NCBI RefSeq assembly: GCF_017874375.1
Contig: NZ_JAGGLK010000003.1
Span: 434,001 to 498,000 of the forward strand
Length of the DNA stretch: 64,000 nt
Origin: Methanohalophilus levihalophilus
GTDB lineage: Archaea > Halobacteriota > Methanosarcinia > Methanosarcinales > Methanosarcinaceae
Reading direction: 5' to 3'
The notes below the pieces were generated by a model. That model did no database searches. It was given only the letters and a program-made list of their open reading frames with translations, and was not told where the DNA came from. Below are positions 7,906-15,800 of the stretch, piece after piece. Each line of letters begins with the position of its first letter. Within the stretch, counting starts at the first letter, position 1. The translations under genes were made by a program, and so were the position numbers.

Positions 7906-8099
7906 ATGACTGATGGTAACAGGGTTTGCCCGGTAGAAAAATCCGGTAGTCTGGATAATTGGTTTCGTCGCTATACAAAATCCATGTGACGAAGAAAACC
8001 TTTCAGAATACTGTAGGTAATGCTACTAAATCCGGTTTTACTCCAATAGAGTACCCTCGCATCTTCTATAGTAGGGCAGTTGTTATGCAAAAGGGCTAA
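7906..8099 (+). pseudogene. Remnant of a class I SAM-dependent methyltransferase gene, internally deleted
   Basis: ATG 7906 has a good AAGGTGA site and begins a methyltransferase-like N terminus (MTDGNRVCPVEKSGSLDNWF) that ends at TGA 7987 after 27 codons. Immediately after, in the next frame, codons from 7983 read HVTKKTFQNTVGNATKSG and then IEYPRIFYSRAVVMQKG to TAA 8097, which looks like the C-terminal strand of the same family. The SAM-binding core (normally about 120 residues with DLGCGPG) is missing. A large internal deletion joining both ends out of frame explains this best. The rest of the 7761-8277 stretch contains only the promoter of the next gene. Confidence 0.65.
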
Positions 8100-8188
8100 T
8101 TATTTCTTAACTATCTTCAAAACCCTGAAATCTCGACGACAATTCTTAAGTCAAATTAATGGCAACATCTATTAAAAGGAAAATCATG

Positions 8189-8198
8189 TGTATATAAG
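8189..8198 (+). promoter_or_regulatory. TATA box for the 8278 gene
   Basis: TGTATATAAG in an AT-rich upstream region lies about 80 bases before the ATG at 8278, which itself has a GGAGG site at good spacing. This implies a 5' leader of roughly 50 bases. Confidence 0.5.
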
Positions 8199-8277
8199 TA
8201 TTTTCTGAAGTCATGCGATTGGGGTTAGAAAAGCAGAATAATCTGGTAACGAAAAAAGATCAGTTGGAGGGTATAAA

Positions 8278-9294
8278 ATGGGGTGGAAAGGGACTGTACG
8301 TTCAATAAATGCAGCACATAGGAGTTATGAGCGTGAAGCTCAGAGGCGACAACGTGAGCTAGATAGGCAGCGGAAACAGTTTGAGAAAATGCAGGAAATA
8401 GAACGGGTAGCCTATGAAGTCAACGTATACGAGAATTATATTGATCTATTACTTTCTGTTCATAAAGAATGCAGTGATGTTTGGGATTGGAGTGCGATCC
8501 AATCTTCTCAACCGCCTTCTAGCCCTGAAAAGTCTCATACAAACGAAGAATTAGCTAAATCGGAATTGGACGGGTTTAAGCCTGGATTTTTTGACAAGAT
8601 GTTGAAGAGTGTAGGGTCTAAACGCTTAGAGTCTAAGCGTGGTACACTAGAGCAGAATATTGAAGAAGCAAGGCGAACAGATGAGTTGGAATATCAAGAG
8701 AGTTTGCAAGTATATGAAAAAAATTATGCAGACTGGATTGCAATTCATGAACTTTCTAATAGAATACTTTTAGGTGACAAAGAAGCCTATTTGGATGCTA
8801 TCAAGCAGACAGATCCTTTTAGTGATATTAGTGAACTTGGCTCATCACTCGAATTTAAAGTTATAAGCGATTCCTTACTTGAAGTAACTTTACATGTGAA
8901 CGATGAAGATGTAGTACCTTCGGAAGTTAAAAGCCAATTAAAAAGTGGAAAACTTTCAGTAAAGAAGATGCCGAAAGGAAAATTTTATGGGTTATATCAA
9001 GACTACATTTGCAGCTGCACATTGCGTGTTGCAAGAGAGATTTTTGCTTTACTCCCCCTCGAAATGGTCATAGTAAATTGTCTGGGAAATCTTTTGAACA
9101 GTCAAAGTGGCCATGTGGAAGAAAAAACCATTTCTAGTGTCGCAATTCCACGAAAAACATTGGAACGACTAAATTTTGAAATGCTTGATCCATCGGATTC
9201 TATGAACAATTTTGTTCATAGAATGACATTCAAGAAGACAACCGGTTTTAGTGCGGTAAAATCTATTGAACCTTCTGAATTTGATATCGTATGA
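8278..9294 (+). CDS. Coiled-coil protein of unknown function (accessory gene)
   Basis: A 338-residue protein, not recognised. The N terminus begins MGWKGTVRSINAAHRSYERE followed by a strongly charged, Arg/Gln/Glu-rich helix (to about residue 45), then a second long helical stretch around residues 110-160 with KRLESKRGTLEQNIEEARR, and a more compact C-terminal half with LRVAREIFALLPLEMVIVNC. No signal peptide, membrane helix or catalytic motif is visible. It stands alone with its own promoter and a strong GGAGG site, next to a decayed gene, which suggests a mobile or accessory locus. The 150 bases after it, up to the HxlR gene, show nothing. Confidence 0.7.
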   Translation: MGWKGTVRSINAAHRSYEREAQRRQRELDRQRKQFEKMQEIERVAYEVNVYENYIDLLLSVHKECSDVWDWSAIQSSQPPSSPEKSHTNEELAKSELDGFKPGFFDKMLKSVGSKRLESKRGTLEQNIEEARRTDELEYQESLQVYEKNYADWIAIHELSNRILLGDKEAYLDAIKQTDPFSDISELGSSLEFKVISDSLLEVTLHVNDEDVVPSEVKSQLKSGKLSVKKMPKGKFYGLYQDYICSCTLRVAREIFALLPLEMVIVNCLGNLLNSQSGHVEEKTISSVAIPRKTLERLNFEMLDPSDSMNNFVHRMTFKKTTGFSAVKSIEPSEFDIV

Positions 9295-9444
9295 TTTTGG
9301 GCTAAAAGCAATTATTTTAGTGGAATTTACTCCCTCCGAAAACACTGTAAACAATCACTCTACCATGATGCGCTCCAAAAGAGATTAATTAATCAGATGT
9401 GTGCGGTTCTAATAAACTGATCTTGTACATTATATTTTATTTAC

Positions 9445-9810
9445 TTATTTAGAAATAATGCCACAATACTTGCATTCGGTCATTCCACATTCGGGGTTGT
9501 CAATTTGCCATGCCAATGCCCATTGCTTTATATCCTGGATGATGCGAATAAAATCCATGCCGCTTTCAGTAAGGGAGTAAAATGATCTGGCCGGCAAGGT
9601 GGTACTGTCAACGCTTTTGTTTACTATTCCCTGCTCTTCCAGTTCCTTAAGCCTTGTAGAAAGCATTTTTGGGGTAATTCCCTCAAGCATTCCTTTAAGC
9701 TCATTGAATTGCTTTTCGTTGTTATCTCCCTTGTAGAGTTCAAGGAGGATACAAAGTGTCCATCTTTTCCCGATAATATCCATTGTATTGTATATTGTGC
9801 AATTCTTCAT
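9445..9810 (-). CDS. HxlR-family transcriptional regulator with cysteine cluster
   Basis: A 121-residue winged-helix protein of the HxlR/MarR-like type (IIGKRWTLCILLELYKG, ITPKMLSTRLKELEEQGIV, and the wing PARSFYSLTESG). Cysteines occur at C4, C20, C108, C113 and C116; the C-terminal set CGMTECKYCG is not part of the basic fold and could bind an iron-sulfur cluster or metal, or sense redox or NO. It is divergent from hcp across an 86-base region with repeated palindromic sites, so it very probably controls hcp and itself. DNA and effector binding are inferred. Confidence 0.88.
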   Translation of the reverse strand: MKNCTIYNTMDIIGKRWTLCILLELYKGDNNEKQFNELKGMLEGITPKMLSTRLKELEEQGIVNKSVDSTTLPARSFYSLTESGMDFIRIIQDIKQWALAWQIDNPECGMTECKYCGIISK

Positions 9811-9811
9811 A

Positions 9812-9878
9812 GTATCTTATTAGAAACCTCATGGTATATAAGCTAGTATCCTAATAATACCAAATATCAATAAGATAC
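9812..9878. promoter_or_regulatory. Shared hxlR-hcp promoter with repeated GTATCYTAWTA operators
   Basis: GTATCTTATT (9812-9821) and its perfect inverted copy AATAAGATAC (9869-9878) flank a central GTATCCTAATAATAC (9846-9860), itself palindromic at its ends. A symmetric TATATA core (around 9835-9840) can serve both directions. The operators overlap the expected transcription starts, consistent with repression by the HxlR protein. AGGAGG precedes hcp. Confidence 0.7.
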
Positions 9879-9896
9879 CATCTTAGGAGGAAAAAT

Positions 9897-11549
9897 ATGT
9901 TTTGTTATCAATGTGAAGAAGCTGCTAAAGGCACAGGTTGTACAACCGGTGGTGCCTGTGGAAAGTCCGGGGAAGTCGCAGATTTGCAGGACAAGCTGAT
10001 CTATGCCCTGAAAGGTGTTGCCTTCTACAATTCGAAAGCAAGGGAAGAAGGATTCGCCAAACCAGAAACAGACAAATTGCTTCTTGAAGGTTTGTTTGCT
10101 ACAGTTACTAACGTAAACTTTGAGGCCGACTACTTCGAGAATAAAATCGCTGAAGCAGTTGCAGTAAGGGATGGGCTGCGGGACGAATTGTCTGAAAAAG
10201 GAATTAAGAAACTCCTGTCAAAGCTTTCAGGTAAGGTAACTGTTGAGAATGCTCCGGGAGAAGCAACTGTATCAAGAGAACCACTGATGGCCGGTGACAA
10301 TTTCGGAATACTCCGGATTGAAGATGAGGATATTCGTTCCCTTAAGGAATTGCTGGTTTACGGTATCAAAGGTATGGCAGCCTACGCTCATCATGCCTAC
10401 GTACTTGGATTCCAGGATGAAGAGATCTTCAAGTTCATTGAGAAAGGACTTGTAGCAACCACAAGGGATGACATAGGTGTTCCTGAACTTGTCGATCTTG
10501 TCCTTGAATGTGGTTCAGTTGCAGTGACTACAATGGCTCTCCTTGATGAGGCAAACACATCCACATACGGCACACCTGAACCAACATCAATCAACATTGG
10601 AGTTGGGGAAAACCCGGGTATCCTTGTCAGTGGACACGACCTCAAGGATATCAAACAACTTCTTGAGCAGACTGAGGGCACCGGTATAGATGTTTACACC
10701 CATGGTGAAATGCTTCCTGCACATGCATATCCTGAACTCAAGAAATACGAGCACCTTGTAGGCAACTACGGTGGCTCCTGGTGGGCACAGAAGGATGAAT
10801 TCGAGAGCTTTAACGGCCCAATCCTCATGACTACCAACTGTCTGGTGCCACCTAAAGCATCATACAAAGACAGGCTTTACACAACTTCAATGGTTGGCTT
10901 TGAGGGCGTAAAGCATATCGAAGAGAATGCTGATGGCAGCAAGGACTTCTCTGCAATCATCAAACAGGCAAAACAGTGTAGTGCGCCAGATGAACTCGAA
11001 ACCGGTGCAGTAATGGGCGGCTTTGCTCACAGTGCAGTGCTGTCTGTTGCAGACAAGGTAATTGAAGCAGTCAAAGCAGGTAAGATATCCCGCTTCATAG
11101 TGATGGCAGGTTGTGACGGCAGGCATTCATCAAGGGACTACTACTCAGACTTTGCAAACAGTCTCCCTGATGATGCGGTGATCCTCACTGCAGGTTGTGC
11201 CAAGTACCGCTACAACAAGCTGGATCTTGGTGACATAGGTGGTATCCCACGTGTACTGGATGCCGGCCAGTGTAACGATTCATACTCACTGGTTGTTGTC
11301 GCTCTGAAACTCGCCGAAGCCTTCGGGCTGGACGATGTCAATGAACTTCCGGTTTCATACAACATTGCATGGTATGAACAGAAGGCTTGTACAGTACTTC
11401 TTGCACTGCTCAGCCTCGGTGTCAAGAACATCGTACTCGGTCCGGAACTCCCGGCGTTTGTTTCACCGAATGTCCTCAATGTCCTTGTTGAGAACTTCAA
11501 CATCAGTGCAAACACCACAGTCGAAGCAGATCTTGAAAGGTTGCTTTAA
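9897..11549 (+). CDS. hcp: Hybrid cluster protein / hydroxylamine reductase (prismane protein)
   Basis: Full-length 550-residue Hcp. The N-terminal cysteines of the class with short spacing are present (C3, C6, C15, C21 in [20 protein letters not shown]) and bind a cubane cluster; downstream cysteine-containing motifs such as [14 protein letters not shown] and [13 protein letters not shown] are the expected hybrid-cluster ligands. The enzyme reduces hydroxylamine in vitro and is linked to nitric oxide detoxification. Strong AGGAGG site at normal spacing from ATG 9897. Single-gene unit followed by a terminator; regulated by the adjacent HxlR protein by inference. Confidence 0.95.
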   Translation: MFCYQCEEAAKGTGCTTGGACGKSGEVADLQDKLIYALKGVAFYNSKAREEGFAKPETDKLLLEGLFATVTNVNFEADYFENKIAEAVAVRDGLRDELSEKGIKKLLSKLSGKVTVENAPGEATVSREPLMAGDNFGILRIEDEDIRSLKELLVYGIKGMAAYAHHAYVLGFQDEEIFKFIEKGLVATTRDDIGVPELVDLVLECGSVAVTTMALLDEANTSTYGTPEPTSINIGVGENPGILVSGHDLKDIKQLLEQTEGTGIDVYTHGEMLPAHAYPELKKYEHLVGNYGGSWWAQKDEFESFNGPILMTTNCLVPPKASYKDRLYTTSMVGFEGVKHIEENADGSKDFSAIIKQAKQCSAPDELETGAVMGGFAHSAVLSVADKVIEAVKAGKISRFIVMAGCDGRHSSRDYYSDFANSLPDDAVILTAGCAKYRYNKLDLGDIGGIPRVLDAGQCNDSYSLVVVALKLAEAFGLDDVNELPVSYNIAWYEQKACTVLLALLSLGVKNIVLGPELPAFVSPNVLNVLVENFNISANTTVEADLERLL

Positions 11550-11570
11550 GCAGCCTTTCTTTTTTGTTTT
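11538..11570 (+). terminator. hcp terminator
   Basis: AGGTTGC (11538-11544) pairs with GCAGCCT (11550-11556, one G-T pair), followed by TTCTTTTTTGTTTTTT. Confidence 0.7.
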
Positions 11571-11629
11571 TTCGAAAAACATTAAAATAACACCGAGTTT
11601 GAATAAAACCGGAAGTTAGAGTTCAAACA

Positions 11630-11968
11630 ATGATAATAACAGAAGTCAAAAATGCAGACGCCAAATCAAATCCTCATGGCGTAGATGTCCGTAGTTTATA
11701 TAATTCGGAACACGGGCAGATGGTCCATATAACTCTTAATCCTGATCAGAAGCTGTTAAAACATGTGACTCCAGTGGACGCTGCCGTTTATATCCTTGAA
11801 GGTGAAGCAGTAGTTGAGGTCGGGGACGAAGAAGAACAAGTGGGAAAAGATACTCTTATTGAATTTCCCAAAGGAATTCCGCATTTGGTGAGAAATGCCG
11901 GTAAAGCTCCTTTACGTTTCCTGGTCGTGAAAATGCCCAGGCCTGAAAAATCCACAAAATTCCTGTAA
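11630..11968 (+). CDS. Cupin-domain protein
   Basis: A 112-residue single-domain cupin. The double-stranded beta-helix motifs are visible: HVTPVDAAVYILEGEAVVEVG (motif 1, with a reduced set of metal-binding histidines) and FPKGIPHLVRNAGKAPLRFLVV (motif 2). The metal site retains His in KHVTP and GIPHLV. Function cannot be inferred; small cupins bind sugars, metals or small aromatics. It may be cotranscribed weakly with hcp but has a terminator before it, so likely independent. No strong ribosome binding site. Confidence 0.8.
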   Translation: MIITEVKNADAKSNPHGVDVRSLYNSEHGQMVHITLNPDQKLLKHVTPVDAAVYILEGEAVVEVGDEEEQVGKDTLIEFPKGIPHLVRNAGKAPLRFLVVKMPRPEKSTKFL

Positions 11969-11996
11969 ACTCAGTTTTCAGGAATCTTTTTTCATC
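11960..11996 (+). terminator. Cupin gene terminator
   Basis: ATTCCTG at the end of the gene pairs with CAGGAAT after the stop codon, followed by CTTTTTTC. Confidence 0.55.
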
Positions 11997-12093
11997 TAAT
12001 TCTTTTTCTACTCACTCTTACATCTTTTTATATAGGCGATGCCATAATCCTATATGACCTCCTGAAAAGGGGGATGTTTCAAGAGGTATTATT

Positions 12094-12753
12094 ATGGATC
12101 ATGAACAGATATTTTCAGACACATGGAATGTGTTTAGAAAGGATTTTGTCACTTATATCATTGCAACTTTGATAGTATCGGTAGGTTCAATACTGGTTAT
12201 AACTGCTCCACCTTTATTCTACGGTATATACTATATGGTTCTGAAGGGTATTCGGGGAGAAGAGATTGAAATAAAAGATGTTTTTGAAGGTTTCAATTAC
12301 TTTGTCAAGAGCTGGGTATTTGCTATAGTAGCCGTTATTCTGCTGGCTATTGGATTTATGCTTCTCTTTATTCCTGGACTCGTGCTTATGGTACTCCTGA
12401 TCTATGCACTTCCACTTCTGGTAATCCGGGACTATGGTGGAGTAGATGCCATTAAAGAAAGTATTGAGATAGGTAGGGCGAATTTTGTAGATACCCTGAT
12501 CCTTGCAATTGTAATCTGGATTATCAGTGCCATTGGCGGTTATGTGGTAGTAGGTTTCCTGATTACGCTTCCAATTGTGGCCATAGCAGAAACAATTGCA
12601 ACCATGCGTATGCTCGAAGCCCGCCCTGATGAATATACCGACATCACAGAAGATGCTGAATTCGAGGAAGTTGAAGAATCCAAACAAATCAACGAACCTG
12701 AAGAAGCACATTCACAGGATGATGATGGCACCGAAAGGGAACAGGCCATCTGA
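12094..12753 (+). CDS. Polytopic membrane protein, unknown function
   Basis: A 219-residue integral membrane protein with four or five hydrophobic helices (for example YIIATLIVSVGSILVITAP, WVFAIVAVILLAIGFMLLF, LVLMVLLIYALPLLVI, LILAIVIWIISAIGGYVVV) and an acidic hydrophilic tail rich in Glu and Asp. The segment DVFEGFNYFVKSW and a helix-breaking IPGLVLM motif resemble the membrane domain found in DUF975/glycerophosphodiester-phosphodiesterase-like families, but no catalytic domain is present. AGAGGT precedes the ATG. It has its own promoter region with TATATAGG near 12030. Confidence 0.8.
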   Translation: MDHEQIFSDTWNVFRKDFVTYIIATLIVSVGSILVITAPPLFYGIYYMVLKGIRGEEIEIKDVFEGFNYFVKSWVFAIVAVILLAIGFMLLFIPGLVLMVLLIYALPLLVIRDYGGVDAIKESIEIGRANFVDTLILAIVIWIISAIGGYVVVGFLITLPIVAIAETIATMRMLEARPDEYTDITEDAEFEEVEESKQINEPEEAHSQDDDGTEREQAI

Positions 12754-12823
12754 TTCCCTTTTTATTTTTATATATTTGCTCTTATGAGCACAACCTTTAC
12801 ATAGATGTCCATGTAAAATTTGT

Positions 12824-15800
12824 ATGAGAGATGTAGCTATGAAGTTTGCAACGATTGCCTTAGTAGTACTTATATTCTTATCACTATGTGGTTCAGCCTA
12901 TGCAGTTTCTCTGCAGCTTTCAGTGGATCCTGTTCAACAAACAGCAGGAGAGGATGTTCTTGTCTTAGCAACTCTTCTGGAAGATAACCTGACTCCCATA
13001 AACAACTCAATCATTAATTTTTCTGCTGACATGGGTATTCTCTCTTCTCCAAGCAACATAACTAATTCTTCAGGTGTTGCTTTTGTATGGCTGAACTCCA
13101 CGCAATCAGGTCTTTTCAATGTTTCTGCAGACCACAATGGCACGATAAATAACACCACAGTAACATACTTACCGGCTACTCTCTCTTCAATTAATCTGGA
13201 CGTTTCCGCGTCTTCTTTAGTAGTAGGTAACAGTTCAATCGTTAACATCACTGCTTATGATATATTCAACAATGTGAATACTACCGCTGATTTCTCTGTG
13301 AACATGACAATCTTTGACGTAGAAGGTAATCTCAGGGAAACAAGCACAATTTTCTCTACATCTCCAGGCAACCAACTAACAGTCAATATCAGTAAGGATG
13401 TTGTTTCAAACACAACGCAGGTTACAGGAGATAGTTTTGCAACACTGGATATTTATTCAAATTACTCTTGCAGTATTATTCTCAATGTGTCTTCTGACGT
13501 AGTTTTAAATTCTACAGTCATCGAGTACTCTCCGGGAAACCCACATAGCCTCAGTGTGACCTACGACGATGAACATACCGTTAATACGACTTCAACAATC
13601 TGGGCAACAGTTTATGACATCTATGGCAATCCAGTAGAAGGTTCGACTGTAAACTTCGAGGCAACTTCTCCGGAAAATACATCCTATAACAGCCCCAATA
13701 CCTACAATTCTGCTGATGTAATCCCCGCTTCAAATGCTACAAATGTGATTGGTCAGGCATATACTGTCTTCCGGACAGATAAAAGAGCAGGTGACAACAC
13801 TGTCAATGTTTCGGTTTTCGGAACAGGTCTAAAATCAAGTTTTGAAGTCAACGGTCTGGCGGATCACCCACAATCAGTCTTGATGTCATACACTCCTTCC
13901 AGTTGCTATGCAAACAATGAAGATTATTACAGGCTTACAGCACAGCCTGCTGATCAGTTCTTAAACCCCATATTGCCAGATTCAGGCCCAATAGATGAAC
14001 AAATTTATTTCACGGGTCTTGGTTCAGGTTCAACAATAATTCCGTTGAACCAATTTGGTACAGCAACCACCAAGGTGGGTCCGACTCCTTATATTGAAAA
14101 CGTTTCAGTAACAGCTACTTATAAGAATGAAACCGGTCTCACCGGCATCAACAGTTCAAAGGAACTATCCTTTATTTCAGGTGGTGTTTCATCTTTGCAG
14201 ATGTACATTTATCCTTCTAAAGTGCTGACACAAAACAATACTGGAAATCACAATGCAACAATTGTAGCAGCAGCACTTGATGAGTGGGGTCATATGCTTC
14301 CGGATATTGTCCTTACATTGAACAATACAAACACTTCACTTGGAACCCTTTATGTAGGCAACCAGTCCGGTAGTATACTAAATGCGACAACTGATTCATC
14401 TGGAAGGATCTCTGCAACTTTTGAGAGTAAAACAGAAGAGGGTATCTGCAACATCACAGTATTTAACAGCTCCATTAACACAACTGCCAATGTGACAACA
14501 GATCATGGCCCCTTTATCACTGCATGGGTCACTGCAAACCCTACCAGCATCACCTCCGGGGATATTGTAAATGTAACAACAGTGATTTCCGTAGAAGGTG
14601 AACTTCCCACAGTAAGGGACTCAGCAACTGCAATGCTTGTATTGGACAGATCCGGAAGTATGGATCCTGACTCTTATGCCGGTACTCCCTTGGATGTTGT
14701 ACTTGTGATTGATCGTTCGGGTAGCATGAATGATCTTGGTTCTTCCCCGGAGCAACCACTTGCTGATGCCTTAACTGCCGCAAAGACATTTCTGGATAAT
14801 CTGGTATCAAACAGTCAGGTTGGTGTTGTTACTTTTTCAAGCAGCAGCACAAAGGCTCTTGATCTGACTCTGCTGAATTCTTCAGATAACAGGGATCTCA
14901 TAAAATATGTGATCGATGATAATGAGGCAGACGGAGGTACGGCACTTGGCGACGCCCTTGCGGATGCAAATGACATTCTGATTGATGAGAGCCGTTCTTC
15001 TGCGAACAAAGTCGTTGTTCTTCTTACTGACGGTGTTGCAACTGCAGGTTCGGACACAGATGGAAGTAATGCGGTTGACGTTGCAAATGCAAATGATATT
15101 ACGATATATGCCATTGGTCTGGGAGATCCGGACTATCTTGATGAACCCACACTGCAGCGCATTGCAAGTGAAACAGGAGGAACTTACTATAATGCGCCTA
15201 CAAGTTCCGAGCTTGAAGACGTCTATAATTCAATTGCACAGGAAATTTCAGATTACGATGTAACTGCGACTGAATATGGGGAAGAAGGATTTACCCCTTA
15301 TGGTTACGATGCACAGGGTTCTGCTTTAGCTACAAATGAGTCAAACGGTCCATACTGGCTTGTTTTTGATGCATGGGATATGGACAATATTGGAGAATGC
15401 AATTTCCGGGTTAATGGCAATTCTGCTGTAAATATTGGTTTTTCCGGGGATTATCGTTGGAGGACGTTTAAGCATAACATAACATCCTGGGTTAGCAGTG
15501 GTTCAAATACTGTAGTATTCTATGACCCTTCAAATTACCCAAATTCTATAAGAAACGTAAGGATAACAGGCAACGGCGCACTCATTGCATCATATCCTGA
15601 CGAAGTGTCTCCGACATCCGCAACTCCATACACAGTTAACTTTGACACTTCTTACTACTATTATGAAGAAGAGCTCTTTATAAATAACAGCCTTAACGAC
15701 CTTAAAATTCAGCTGGATTGGACTAATGCATCACAAGACCTCGCTCTCTCGCTTATAAGTCCTGATGGGGAAACTTATGGAATAGGTGCGGACACAACTG

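Noticed and set aside
12214-12711. Long minus-strand frames under the membrane protein gene
   Set aside because: Shadow of the plus-strand gene; cysteine- and histidine-rich nonsense translation.
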